A stretch of DNA of 64,000 nt, taken from the NCBI GenBank assembly GCA_024336345.1, contig JANFOG010000001.1, positions 4,216,001 through 4,280,000 of the forward strand, written 5' to 3'. Source of the DNA: Mariannaea sp. PMI_226 (taxonomy: Eukaryota > Ascomycota > Sordariomycetes > Hypocreales > Nectriaceae). Position 1 is the stretch's first letter, and the number at the start of each line of letters is the position of its first letter. The position numbers were made by a program, and so were the translations under genes. Below the pieces are notes generated by a model that worked only from the letters and a program-made list of their open reading frames with translations, ran no database searches and was not told where the DNA came from. Below are positions 1-11,655 of the stretch, in pieces.

Positions 1-198
1 CGCTCTTCAGATGTTAGCCAGCCTGCCGAGAAGCAACATGACTTGGTAACTCTTTAATACTGCCTGACAGGTATACTCCAAATAAGCAAGCACGTCGTAA
101 TTCATCGTCCCGTAAGATTCATTGTTTCATGCCCAACAACGCCGAAAAGAGATGTAAGCAGCTAAACGCCATACCGGCCGCTTATATGCACAAGCACT
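1..198. other. left window edge, 3' flank of the DUF8035-like gene
   Basis: Nothing recognisable; probably the 3' untranslated region and flank of the minus-strand gene that ends at 199. Confidence 0.5.
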
Positions 199-1923
199 TT
201 ATCGGATGTAACCCCGGGGTGGCGCTCGTCCGTCGTAGACCAGATCGCGCTCCACGACTTCCTCCCATCGAGGACCCCAAGAGCGGTGACGGCTGCGCTC
301 CCAGTCTTCTTGATAGTCTCGCTCCCATTCAAGCTCGCGGGCTCGATGCTTCCGCGCTCGACGGATTTCGTCGGAAATATCGACCAGTTGCAGCACGTCA
401 TCCTGGAATTGGTCAATTAGATCACTGTGAAGCATTTTCGTTGGGGGGTAGGTGCACTTACATATCGCAAGTAGTCCATGATGTAGAAAAACTGGCTGGT
501 TTCCTCGTATTCGTAGCCCATTTCCTCAATGGCCTCACGCACTACGAGATCCTTGGTGATCTCAGTCCACATGTCTTTGGCGGGTTGTGGAGTATGTCGC
601 GGCACGCGTCGATCCGTCACCTTTTCGATGTCAATCTCTCGCTCACGATCAAAGACTTCCACCCTCACGCGGTCACGGCTCGGCGGTGGAGAGGGCTCCC
701 TGGGGGCCGGGGGCGCCGGAGCGGGGATCGGAGCACCGTCTCTTTCCGGGATGAACTTGGTCCTGCGCACACCACTGTATCGGGTATAGGTGGTATCAGT
801 GCTTCCGCCGCCAACACCATCCATCTTGATGCGCTCTGTGCCTGGAGGAACGTCTACAATGGTCCAATCTCTCGTGGCACCCCCGTAGGCTTCGCCCATA
901 CGACCACGCGAGTCGATTTTAGAGGTGAGATAATCCCCTTCCTCATCAAAATCTTTAGGAGTCGGGGTAGGGCCTGCGGAATGGGATCTGCGTCGAGTTG
1001 AGTGGTCATCAAAATGGACATGCTCCGAATCTCGTCGAAGCACAATATCATCATCATGGTAATGAGACCGTCGCTCACGGCTCCTAGATCGGGTGCGAGT
1101 AGTTCGAGAGATATCTACTTCGGTGTGATTCTTTGTCAAATTGATATCGATGTCCGTCTCTCGTTCTCTCACTTGTGAATGAGCACGGGGTCGGGGGGGC
1201 GGAGAAGGGGTGGGAGGTCTTGCCCTGACAACTCCTAATATCTGGTTAGCTCATAATGATAGCAGACTACGGAAACGTTTGATGGCTTTTACCATGATCA
1301 ATGTCGCGCCAGTGAGTGATGACTTCTCTCTCGATAGTCGGCCCGCGAATGACTTGTGGCGGTGGAGGCGGGGGAGTTGGCTGTGGCTTAGGAGCAGGTG
1401 GGGGAGAGGGGACCTTTTCCCGTTCAATAATACGGGTGCGAATAAGTTCACGCTCCTGCTCCACAGGAGAAGGAGACCTTCGGGGCCTCTCTACGTATCT
1501 CACGATATGAGGAGAGGAGGATCTCTTACGAGATGGCTCACGAATGCGTTCCCGCTCGATAACTCTCGTGCGAGAGCGCTCATGCTCGTGGTCGTGCTCA
1601 GAGCTACTCGATGACGAAAGACTTCGTGGCCTTCGGATGATACGCTCCTCTCGGATCCGAACAGGACTGGGGCTTCGGGGGCGTGTTCGATCAACGGTCT
1701 CAATCTGACGCGTGCGAAGTACCACTGGACCTGCCTCAGTTCGGCGATTTTCCTCTCGGAGAAATGCAGGAGTTCTGCTCTCTCGCTCCCTTTCCCGGCT
1801 TGGCGGGTTGATGGTGACGGTGCGTCGACGATAGTCATGCTCATCAAGTTCGGGAGCTGAACGGCGAGGAGCTGGGTAGTAGTCCCGCTCCTCAAAATCG
1901 GTGGTCTTGACCACGCGGGACAT
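199..1923 (-). CDS. Arg/Ser-rich DUF8035-like protein
   Basis: Three exons, complement(join(199..402,462..1171,1293..1923)), 514 aa, with introns of 59 and 121 nt. The N-terminal ~400 residues are low complexity: repeated RERERE, SRSRS, poly-Ser and poly-Pro stretches, very basic and probably disordered. The folded part is C-terminal: WTEITKDLVVREAIEEMGYE, then MDYLRY spliced to DDVLQLVDISDEIRRAR and ending in ELEWERDY. I recall this helical block from the fungal DUF8035 family; function is unknown. The second intron's acceptor at 403/404 was chosen because the nearer AG would put a TGA in frame, while this one joins YLRY to DDVLQL as in the family. The ATG at 1923 is followed immediately by a continuous low-complexity frame. 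SR-like composition could suggest RNA or nuclear association, but that is inference only. Confidence 0.8.
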
Positions 1924-4900
1924 GTTTATTTGATCAGAAAAAAAATCGAGGTTGAAAAGAGGAAAAAATCCGTTGGCTGTCGTGTAAGTGTATTATGGCG
2001 GTTCAACCAAGGCAACCAACTGTCCCAATTCGGGCAATGATGTAATGACAATATATGCGCGGATGATAGGCAGTAGCGCGGTTCCGCTGGGCGGGGTCCT
2101 TTGTTGGTGAGGCTCAAGCTCGTTGTTCTCGAAGCTTTGAGCTGCTATGGAAGCAGTGCGAGGAAGAAAGCAGGGCAGAAGCCAAGGAGTTAAAAAGACT
2201 CGATGGTGTAGAGAGCAAAGAACAGAGGAATGAATAAAGAAAAAGAAAACCTTGGAATGGCAATGGTTTTACAAGTTGGGCGTCAGGTGGATTAAACAGA
2301 ATGGGAATCAAGACACCCGTCAGAGAAACCAAGGCCGGGCAAACGTCGTCATCAGACAGCAATAGTGAAAGGTCCCCCCGGCCAAGAAATAGCGTCAGCC
2401 GTGACCTGAGTGGCGGGGCTGGAACAGCCCGGTCGAGTTTGAGCGGCGGGGTGGGAGGGCTATCGCAAGCTAACGACCGAGTGTGTGGCAGCGGACCGCA
2501 AAACTCAAAGGTGTGATGGACGGATGAGTTTTGAGTTGGTGGGATGGATGAGCGGAGATAGAGAGCCTTTTGAGGATGGAGGAAGAAAAAGGAGATCAGA
2601 GAATGTTGGAAGGCGTAGACGGGGAAGGCCAACGCTCTTATTCTTTATTGAGGCCATCAAAGACGGGCGCTTGCATCACAACGTCATTGGAAAAAAGAAG
2701 GGAATGCTGGCAATCCTCATCCATCAGATGCCTCCTTTGCGGGCCACATGGGATAGTCCAGGCCGCCTCCAATTCCGTACATATTTTTTATTCATTATTC
2801 ATCAGTGTTCACTGCCTGCTCTCCCGCCGTTGCCATGGCCAAAAACTGTTTAGGCTTGCAACAAGCTCGAGCTTGTCATCAGGCGTCTCACTTCACAGGG
2901 ATGTCATGGCGGCCCAATAAGCCTCCCTCCTCACCCACGCGAACTTCGTGATGGAGGGTCAGTCGCACAGCTTGCGAGAACATGCGACCATCCAACCTGA
3001 TGACGCCCAGTGAGGACCAGGCAATGCCCGTATCCACTTCTTCTCCAGCTCGACGTTCCTAGGTGTTCTACTGCACGAAGAAATTTTTTTTCTTCTTTGT
3101 CAGGTTGAAAGAGGGGAAGGGATTAAAAAAAAAGAACTAGACCAAAATAAAGGAGGTGGACTTAGCAGAGAACAATGACGGCAGATCTCCTCCAGCAGCT
3201 TTGGTTGAAAGTCTCGATACGGGATAACTTTTGAGATCCATCGCTCAGGTGTGGATATTGGTTGACGCAATGATGCAGCAGCTCTGCATAATCCTTGGAG
3301 CCCCTGGAAACCTGCCAAGCCACCTTGCCAAATTGTCCCGGCTCCTGTTTTCCCCTTCGTTCTTGTTTTCTTTCTCCCCATTACTTCCGTTGGTTGTCCT
3401 GCATTACAATACACACGTCTATAGGCCAGCCCAAGTTGAGTCTCGCGAGTGGCAGAGCAGGGCGGAAAAAATCATCATCCCCTGGTGACGCCACACAGCC
3501 CCCCCTTCCCTTCTCATCACCATATCACCCAAGAAACCAACAGAAAGACTTGGTGTGAGCCTGTCATTAATGGGCCACAACCCTTCTACATATGAAACTG
3601 CATGGCCAGCAAGTAGAAAAAGTCGAAGCGAGCCCATCGCAATCAGCCACTTCACAAGTGGCAAGCACTTGAATCATAACAGAGCCCCCCATACTAGCCC
3701 CCGTACTATAGGCATCCAACCGAAAGCTTGAACAGAAAAAGCGATTTTGGGGACCATTTTCAAATTTGGAAAATTCCCCCCGTCAACGAGCATGTTTGCT
3801 GGTCTTCAAGAAGCCCAACCAGGACCAGGAAGACCACTATGAGAGCCCAATGAAGTGGGTTGTGGTGTTTTGATGTCGAGTCTTGGGAAACATGGTTGAA
3901 AGTTGCACTAACAAGCTTTTGAGTCTTCGGATTATTCGTCAGGTCTCTGTGGCCCGACCCATCCGTGAGGCTCGGCTTCTGCAGAAAATGTTTTCCCCAG
4001 CTCAAAGTACAGAATGCAGTAGTTTGCCATCCGGAGAGGCTTGAGGTGACTGCCTGGTCTGTCACATGCCATCAAAGCCGGTTGGTGTGGTGGAGCTGTT
4101 GGTGCGATGTGATGTTATGTACGTCAGTACCCAATAGAGCATGTTGTAACATGAGGCACGACCCAATGGGGCAGTGTGCGTCGGCAGAGACGACGTAGGG
4201 CTGTAATATGGTGTTCTTCTCCAGAGAGGCAGACTCCAGGGTGCACCAGGCACAGCCTTACACAAAGGCTTTCTTTCCCGCAGTATGGGTAGAAAGCGTT
4301 CGTAGATTGTTTTTTTTTATGGATATGGTTTGAATTTTAAACAAGCAGCAAACATTTGTCACCTCTTTCACGAAGCGGAACGGGACGATCCGGAATTGGC
4401 TACCCACGGCCTTTTGTTGGAAGTACAAAGTACCGCTACGGAGGCAAGATTATTCTTCCCATGCAGGTTGTCCATCTAATAAATTTATCGCATTCATCGC
4501 ATGTATTGTAAACCACTTTATTTGCTCTTGGGATCTGATACCATAAATATCTGGCCCAAGCAGATTAATTTTAGTACGTTATCTGTGTTCTGCAACGAAT
4601 CATCAGTATAGCCCACGACTGTTAATAGGTACGTATCGGATCATGACGTACCATGTTCTGTACTACAAATGTAGCTTGCTCTGTCAAGTTGAAGAGGTAT
4701 TCGCTTTCATTTTAGGCTCATCGCCTTTGTATTCGTTATTTTTGTCTTGAAACGTCTAATATTTGTGTTCTTCATAGGTCATCGCTGGATGGTTGCAGTG
4801 ATTCATACCTCTCTGCAAGTGTGTGCGCAGGGCTTCTCCCAAGGCCAGTGGATTGTTAGTCCAGTCCATGAATAAGAAGACATGGTCCCAATAGGCCGCC

Positions 4901-5550
4901 CCCTTCACAGTCTGTCGTTGTGAATAATGTGTACCCGAATGCCTATCCTCAGGACGATGCCGCTATTTTGCTGTGAACCCCTAAGGGAAGTATGAAGTGC
5001 ATCCAGTTTCTTTAGCCCGCTTGGAAATGCACAAAGAGGATATTGTTGCCGTTTGAAGTGTCGTTATCGGTTGTTGAGGTGAGTTCTGAACTGTCTGTAT
5101 TTCACCCAGGTAGCATTTTTATACATCATGTGCATGATTGACGTTTGGGTTTGTGTGACATGTTGCCGAAGAAAGCTAGTTTGCGGATATCAACCGTACG
5201 GGGGATCATTCATGTTTTTGCACATTCGATAAAACTCCGTTTCTATCAAAACACAGCCTACAGCCTTGGGTTGCACACCTCGTGATGAGCATAGGATGCT
5301 ACAAAAAGGAGAGCTGTCGATACTATATTACAAAAGGCAGGATCCTTGCGATCCCCGATGGAATATCTTATGAACTACCATAGCTCGATCGATACAATCT
5401 GAGCACACATGAAGTTCGTTGATTCGGAGAAATCAATAGCGGGTGCAGAGGAAGAAGTAGTACAATAGGGCGAGTGTCCGCTTTAACGGAATGAGATTGC
5501 CTTTATCAATCAGAATTGGAACGCCTGGAACTCAACAATTAGCAGATTGG
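1924..5550. other. 3.6-kb gene-free stretch
   Basis: Upstream (promoter side) of the DUF8035-like gene. It contains several short pyrimidine- or purine-rich tracts and short open frames on both strands (for example 2114-2632 minus and 3760-4065 minus). These lack recognisable domains or convincing splice partners. No gene is supported here before the tRNA at 5551. Confidence 0.5.
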
Positions 5551-5646
5551 GCCCGGCTAGCTCAATCGGAAGAGCGTGAGACTCTTATGAGTACTCCGTA
5601 CAATATAAACATCTCAAGGTTGTGGGTTCGAGCCCCACGTTGGGCT
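5551..5646 (+). tRNA. tRNA-Lys (anticodon CTT) with intron
   Basis: Seen directly: acceptor stem GCCCGGC (5551-5557) pairs with GTTGGGC (5639-5645), with discriminator T at 5646. The D arm carries TAGCTC...GAGC (A box). The anticodon stem TGAGA (5577-5581) pairs with TCTCA (5612-5616), and the T arm is GTGGG TTCGAGC CCCAC (B box GGTTCGAGCC). The anticodon CTT is at 5584-5586. A 23-nt intron, 5588-5610, follows the base after the anticodon, the canonical position for eukaryotic nuclear tRNA introns removed by the Sen endonuclease. Removing it restores a seven-base loop CTCTTAA. The intron itself carries GTACTCCGTA. A T discriminator is usual for fungal tRNA-Lys(CTT). Confidence 0.96.
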
Positions 5647-6605
5647 ATTCCTATATCATCATCACACTGAGTGGTGGTCTGTCTTTTTTTGAGAAATCGT
5701 TCTCCTTATTTTTTTTGTCGTTAACATGTGTGTATTGTAAGCGATAGGTATCAAACAGCGGCCAAGTCAGATAACGGTTGTTTATCTCTTGGCTCTTCTC
5801 CTTATTGAGGAGTTGTATATGAAGGTTTAACGGCACAGCGCCGATGCAGTTTAGGTACAAAGATAAGCCCTCACAAGTTCGCGAAGGCGTGATCATCGTC
5901 GTGATTACAGAGCATACAGTACGACCGCAGCACGTTCCCAGCAATCTAATCATTCCCGATAAGCGATTGTGCCTTTTTTCCCACCTGAACAAGCATCTCC
6001 TATCGCGTGAGAATGCTCCCTCCATCTCCATACAGCTCTGTTATCACATCGAGTCCTGATTTCGACATCTCCGGTTGCGGTCCCGCGGAAGTCGGTATGT
6101 GCACAGAAAACCCCTTTTGCTCCCACAAGTGACGAGTGGGACGCCGACAGCCCGAGACCAACCCCGAACCGGATCCACAGACACCTAGGGAAGAATGGCG
6201 TCACCTTTGACCAATATGAGGAAGAGGATATGGGGACTGATTACTCTCTTTAGTGAGGGGTCAATTGAAGGCCATTGAGCCGTACGCGGGGTTCTATTTT
6301 TTTTCTTTCCTGTAGGCGCGTGGGGCATTTCCAAGGGTTGGCCTTGTTTTTACATGGGTGTTGTAAGACGACATCTTTTTGTAAGTCGCCTATTAGTAAC
6401 GCCAAACGTCGTCGTCGTTGACCTCCGAGTGTGACTGACGATTCAACGTTTCCCAGGATAATCTTTTTTTTTCATGCATTCTTTGATTGTGCTTGGTTCT
6501 CAAAAAGGACAATCTCCCTTTCTAAATTGCCATTGAGTAGCGTCGCAACCTACCTCATTTGCTCAGCTGGCAGCTAGGGACATATCCAAGTCAACACCAC
6601 CAAAG
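5647..6605. other. intergenic, tRNA-Lys to Met1-type gene
   Basis: A T-rich run follows the tRNA (Pol III termination-like, TTTTTTT near 5684). The rest is presumably the promoter of the downstream methyltransferase gene. ATGGCGTCAC at 6195-6204 differs by one base from the fungal sulfur activator Cys3/MetR consensus ATGRYRYCAT; one near-match alone is weak evidence. Confidence 0.4.
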
Positions 6606-8468
6606 ATGGCATCTGTATCATCGCCTCCAGCACCGTCACAACCACCACCAAATTCTCTCCTTGCAGCACTCAACTGCAAAGACAACATCCATCTCGTCAT
6701 CGGCACAAATCCTCTCGCTGCGACTCGCTGCGGCCAATCGCTCAATGCCGGCGCTCGCCCTATCCTCATCGCCCCCGAGACCTCCGAGCTTCACTACAGC
6801 CTGCAGAAGCGCATCGATGACGGTGAGGTGAAGTGGCACAAAAAGACATTTGAAGACGAGGACTTGTTACGTCTTGGCCGTGAGGAAGTTGAGGGTGTCG
6901 TTGATGCCGTCTTTGTTACTTCCGGAATCCGCGATCCTCTGAGTAAGTGAAGATGCTTTCTCTTTTTCAACCCTAACCTCTCTACGAAGCGCAAGAGACA
7001 ATGATAAGGAAGAGGGATATGAGGCTGACATATTTTCATCTGTGCACTTCTAGGTCTTCACATTTCCGATCTTTGCAAGCGCAAGCGTATCCCCGTCAAC
7101 GTCGTCGACGCCCCCCATCTCTGCACCTTTTCACTCTTGTCAACCTACGCCGACGGCCCTCTTCAGATCGGTGTTACTACCAATGGCCGCGGCTGCAAAC
7201 TCGCATCGCGCATCCGGCGTGAAATCGCCGCTTCGCTTCCCCAAAATCTTGGCCCAGCCTGTTCTACACTGGGTGATGTCCGTCGTCGAATCCACGAGGA
7301 AGACCATCTCGCCCAGGAGGAGTCCTCCGTGGAGGACTCGGTCGACCAGGGCGCGCACTTCAACCACCTGGTCAGGGACGAGGACGCCAAGAACCGGCGT
7401 ATTCGCTGGCTCGGACAGATTTGCGAATACTGGCCTCTGAAGCGTCTTGCTGCCATCAACGACGAGGATGTTCAGGCCATCCTCAAGTCATACCCTGGCT
7501 CTACAGGGCCCAACCTGAAGCATGGTGACGACGCTTCTGAAAGACATACTGGAAATCTTATCCTCGCCGGCAGCGGCCCCGGCCATCCCGACCTCCTTAC
7601 CCAGGCTACACATAAGGCGATCAAATCCGCCGACCTCATTCTTGCTGACAAGCTTGTCCCTGCCGGAGTTCTCGACCTCATTCCTCGCCGTACCCCCGTC
7701 CAGATCGCTCGCAAGTTCCCTGGCAACGCCGAACGTGCTCAGGAAGAGCTCCTCGAAATGGCCATTGCGGGCGTGCGAGAGGGCAAGACTGTTCTCCGTC
7801 TGAAGCAGGGCGACCCCTTTATCTATGGTCGTGGCGGCGAGGAGGTGGCTTACTTCCGTCAACATGGCCTCGGCGAAAACGTCTCTGTCCTCCCTGGCAT
7901 TACTAGTGCCCTAAGCGCACCGCTGTTTGCAGCTATCCCTCCAACCCAACGGGATGTTGCCGACCAAGTCCTCATATGCACTGGCACTGGAAAGCAAGGC
8001 AAGGCTCCAACGCCTCCAGAGTTCGTGCCTAGCCGTACTGTAGTCTTCCTCATGGCACTACATCGCATTGTCGGTCTTGTTCGCGAACTTACCACACCCA
8101 TTGAGCTGGAACCGCTTGCTCCTGCGAACGAAGAGTCTGTCACAGCTCAACCGCCGCCTCCCCCATCGCCAGAACTGGTCTCTCCCCTCACGGGTGAGAT
8201 TAAACGAACTCTGTGGCCGCGCGATACTCCTTGTGCTGTCATTGAAAGAGCTAGTTGTCCAGACCAGCGCGTCATCCGCACCACACTCGCAAACGTCGCC
8301 GAGGCCATCGAGGCTGAGGGCAGCCGCCCGCCAGGTCTCCTTGTCGTGGGTCGTGCGTGCGAGTTCCTGCATGCAAAGGAGAAGGGCCGCGCCTGGACGG
8401 TTGAGGAGGGATTCCGAGGTATTGAATTACAGGATTTCACTACTAGCTTGGAGAAATTGAGCGCGTGA
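6606..8468 (+). CDS. MET1: uroporphyrinogen-III C-methyltransferase (siroheme synthesis, Met1-type)
   Basis: Two exons, join(6606..6942,7054..8468), 583 aa, with a 111-nt intron. The SUMT domain (about residues 280-540) has GSGPGHPDLLT (from ~285), RLKQGDPFIYGRGGEE and PGITSALSAPLFAAIP. It methylates uroporphyrinogen III twice with SAM to give precorrin-2, the first step to siroheme, the cofactor of sulfite and nitrite reductases. The N-terminal ~200 residues resemble the CysG/Met8 NAD-binding siroheme-synthase fold, but the usual glycine-rich loop reads IGTNPLAATR. That layout and the length match yeast Met1 (593 aa) rather than the separate, shorter Met8, so precorrin-2 dehydrogenase/ferrochelatase activity should not be assumed. 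The exon joint gives DPL-S-LHISDLCKRKRIPVNVVDAPHLC, the expected continuous family sequence. Cytosolic: no targeting signal is seen. Confidence 0.93.
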
Positions 8469-9186
8469 TGGGGCATTATTTATTCTTTAGATTTGTGAAC
8501 TTGGGACATGGATGGCTGGCATTTTTATTCCCTTAGGATTTAGAGGGATTCTAGGACAGGAGTTCAGCGGGTTCAGCATTTTCAGGAGTTATTTACTATT
8601 ACATCTCAAATACCACCAAAGTGTATTTATCCTTCATCTTGTATGGGCTTACCAAGGCTCGCCGTGATTTTGTACGAAGTTTCCCAGACAACATAAGTTC
8701 TGCTGTTGTAAAAATTTGGAAATGACTGCGTGGGAGGCGGGGGACTACCTGTCGCACATATCACAGTCGTAACCTCAGAGTCGATGTCACTTGGTTTCCT
8801 TGAAATACCCTTAGCCAACCATAAGTAGTATGGTATCATACTCACCAGAGGGAACAACTGAGTTCTGTTAGGATAGTTGGCGTTGAAAAGGTCCGTAATA
8901 GCCATCTCCGTAGGCCACGACACATAAGCTTACGACGTTATCTAGTATTGTACACACGCATACGTACATATACATATCTTGTGAGATGTGTCGGGCAAAA
9001 AAAAGTACAGGCATTATTTTGACATTGTGGAGGGTTTTCTATCGTACACCACCTAGAGTTTTTTTCTAAGTCCAACGCCGTCTCTCTGTTCATGATTGCC
9101 AGTGACCTTACTTCCATAACCAGGCATTTCTGCTCTTTGTTTTGTACACTTGGATATTACTTTTACAGTTTGTTTCGTCATATACG
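8469..9186. other. convergent intergenic region
   Basis: Lies between the 3' ends of the Met1-type gene and RSM22. A 98-codon minus-strand open frame (8627-8923) has no recognisable domain and starts at GTG, so it is not annotated. Otherwise this appears to be 3' untranslated sequence. Confidence 0.5.
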
Positions 9187-11655
9187 TCATTGCCTGCCTC
9201 GCCTCCGTCTTCTGTTCTGTTGTCTGTCGTCCTCCTCAAGCTCAGCTTCCACCTCTTCTTCCATCTGCTTCCCGATCAGGCGCTCTTCGGCTTCCTCGGC
9301 TTCCAGCAGCTCCTTCATCAAGTCCTGCTTGCGGGAATTCCTGCTCTTTCTCCTCTCCCGGCCAGCATTCTTCTCGTCGGCTCGAATGCCACCTGGTCCC
9401 ATGACAATCTCGACCCGGCGAGGCTTCCCCCCTTGGGCAGCTCGCTTGCCGCCGTCGTCAGGTCCCTTACCAGCACGTGCTTCTCGGGCGACTCGAGTTT
9501 TAGCTCCTAGAGCCCATAAATCTCCCCATCGAGACTTTCGGGCATCATGATAAGCTAGTTTGCTGTAGCTCTTGGGCACTGTCCACCGCTCGAGCCGACC
9601 CTCGGGCGTGCAGAGATCGAGTGTGACGTGGCCCTTTCGCTTCAGCGGACGCAGCACAGTTCTCGGAAGAGTCAGCATATCGGGTTTCTCCTCCGCATGC
9701 TCATATCCCTTGAACGCCGCCTCCGTGGCCTCCTTGCCCGTCATCTGGCTGCTCTTTGCCACGCCTCGTCGAATAGCGACGTAGCTAAAATCTACATCGC
9801 CCTGGTTATGCTGACCAGAACCCAGTACTCGACTGTAAAAGGCCGGGCGAACGAATCGTTGGTTGAAAGAGCAAAAGTCTTTGCGACCTTTGCTCTTTCC
9901 TGGAATTTGATACATAGGACACACACCCTGGTTCGTGCATGGAGCGATGACATACCCAGGCTCGCGCTCGCGCTCGTATGCTGGGTTTATGCTTTCAGGG
10001 CTGATTTCAGGCTGGCCAGAGGGTGGTTGGAGGAACTGTTTAAGAATAGTGTCTCGAGCATGAGCGACAGCCTCAAATCCACGAGGATGAGCTTTCTCTA
10101 CAATGACGAGAATGCCGCCATCTGGATTGAGCAGACTCCAAAGATTGTTGAGAATGGCTTGTCGGTAATGATCTTGCTGTTCCTGGAGGAATAGGTGGGA
10201 AGCAATGATAACGTCATAGCTCTTTCGGGGCTGGGGCTTGTCTCCGGCCTCTAGGTGGTCACCACGCATCTCGCCAGAGTGCTCATAGTCAGGAAGCCTG
10301 GGGAGAATGGTCGTATTGTCCAGGAAGGTCTTCACACGGTGTCTCAACCGATCCGATCCAATCACGACAGTTCTTTTCCCGGGAGGCTCAGAACCTTTGA
10401 CTTGGCCATTCTCTTTCAACAATGCCCACTCGGCCCGGATGATCTCTTGCCATGCTACCAAACCAGCACCACCTGATCCCGCATCAAGGATACTGAGTCC
10501 GCCTGCCTTCAGCTTCGATTGCAGCCAGTCACTCCCAATGCGTTTTCTTACTTCCTTAAACACAGACATGCCTGTAGCATATGAAGGAGGCAGAGAACCA
10601 GCAATAAAGGCATCTGCTTCTATCTCAGTCATGTGACGCTGGTCTGCAGGGAGACCGACGCCCTTCATTGGCCCAGTTCTATTCCATGAAGGTGTCGCAG
10701 GGGAATTCGGTAGACCAGCGCCACCAAATGCCTCCTCGGCGGCCTTTTTGACGTGATCGATGTGAGTTCGGTCCAAAAGGTCACGAATAGGCGTGATAAG
10801 CTCGTCTCTCGGGAGGACCAATTCAACTAAATCGTCGTAGAAGCGACCCTCAACAGAAAGGGGGTGGAATCTTCGGGTGTCGGACAGTTCTCTTTGGCTA
10901 TATTCCTCTTCAGGGGCCAATAAATGTAAATGTTCTTGATTCATCTCGTGCGCTTCCTCCTCGGCTGCCGCCGCCTCGTCTTCCGCCTCGCGACGCTTCT
11001 TTTGTGCCGTTTCAAAGTCCTGCGCAAGCTTCTGCATTGCGGCATATTCACGTTCGTTTCTGGCCACTAAATCAATGTATCCAGGAGCCGTTGGGATAAG
11101 ATCCTCTGTGCCTGTTTGAACCAACTCGTCCTCCTGGAGTGCATCGCTTGCATCGTCTGCTTCCTCGCGGGGGATTTGGTACGCAATTTCCTCAAACTCG
11201 CCACCATCTAGTTCCCGGAGCACTATTCCTTCATTATCAGGTCGTGGGGGTTGCGGTCCCATGTCAGCGTGGGTATCGATACCGACATCTTCGGGGGTGG
11301 TCTCTCGCAGCGGCGGTCCGTACAATCGCTCGTATAACGCATACTCCTCCTTGTTCAAGTAATCCTTAGGAAGTGTGTCTCGAAATCGTTGCTTAGCCTC
11401 TCGAACAACCCTTTCAATTTCTTCGGGTGGCGTGTGCGGGGTGGGCGAATCCGCCGGAGTGTCTTGTCGCAAACATGATGAAGTCGAAAAGGCTTGTGTA
11501 ATTGCCTTGCTCCAATTGGTCTGGGCAGTTCTCGCAGAAGTAACAGGTTGGACTCGTGTCAAAGGGCGATTGATACCCGAAAACTGCAGCGTTCTTAGTG
11601 AAGGGGAAATACTGCGCCCTGGACAGACATTTCGAATTCCTCGTGCAGACAGCAT
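9187..11655 (-). CDS. RSM22: mitochondrial Rsm22/METTL17-type ribosome assembly protein
   Basis: Single exon, 822 aa. The start at 11655 begins a basic, Arg/Ser-rich leader typical of a mitochondrial presequence (MLSARGIRNVCPGRS; the FSTSS motif near 57-60 could be a processing site). Residues 80-300 are a fungal-specific charged region with a probable coiled coil (about 200-245). The methyltransferase-like core carries the SAM-fold motif I, LDAGSGGAG, at 390-398. The family's cysteine cluster is present: C573 and C579 in CTNQGVC and C595 in DFCSFNQR, which in METTL17/Rsm22 help bind a 4Fe-4S cluster. The family assists small-subunit mitoribosome assembly. The end is Lys/Arg/Glu rich (about 740-822). 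Neighbours are unrelated housekeeping or accessory genes. Confidence 0.93.
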   Translation of the reverse strand: MLSARGIRNVCPGRSISPSLRTLQFSGINRPLTRVQPVTSARTAQTNWSKAITQAFSTSSCLRQDTPADSPTPHTPPEEIERVVREAKQRFRDTLPKDYLNKEEYALYERLYGPPLRETTPEDVGIDTHADMGPQPPRPDNEGIVLRELDGGEFEEIAYQIPREEADDASDALQEDELVQTGTEDLIPTAPGYIDLVARNEREYAAMQKLAQDFETAQKKRREAEDEAAAAEEEAHEMNQEHLHLLAPEEEYSQRELSDTRRFHPLSVEGRFYDDLVELVLPRDELITPIRDLLDRTHIDHVKKAAEEAFGGAGLPNSPATPSWNRTGPMKGVGLPADQRHMTEIEADAFIAGSLPPSYATGMSVFKEVRKRIGSDWLQSKLKAGGLSILDAGSGGAGLVAWQEIIRAEWALLKENGQVKGSEPPGKRTVVIGSDRLRHRVKTFLDNTTILPRLPDYEHSGEMRGDHLEAGDKPQPRKSYDVIIASHLFLQEQQDHYRQAILNNLWSLLNPDGGILVIVEKAHPRGFEAVAHARDTILKQFLQPPSGQPEISPESINPAYEREREPGYVIAPCTNQGVCPMYQIPGKSKGRKDFCSFNQRFVRPAFYSRVLGSGQHNQGDVDFSYVAIRRGVAKSSQMTGKEATEAAFKGYEHAEEKPDMLTLPRTVLRPLKRKGHVTLDLCTPEGRLERWTVPKSYSKLAYHDARKSRWGDLWALGAKTRVAREARAGKGPDDGGKRAAQGGKPRRVEIVMGPGGIRADEKNAGRERRKSRNSRKQDLMKELLEAEEAEERLIGKQMEEEVEAELEEDDRQQNRRRRRGRQ

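Noticed and set aside
8627..8923. 98-codon minus-strand frame between the Met1-type gene and RSM22
   Set aside because: Starts at GTG, no recognisable features; it contains splice-like GTGAGT and GTAG sites, but I could not build a convincing spliced product.
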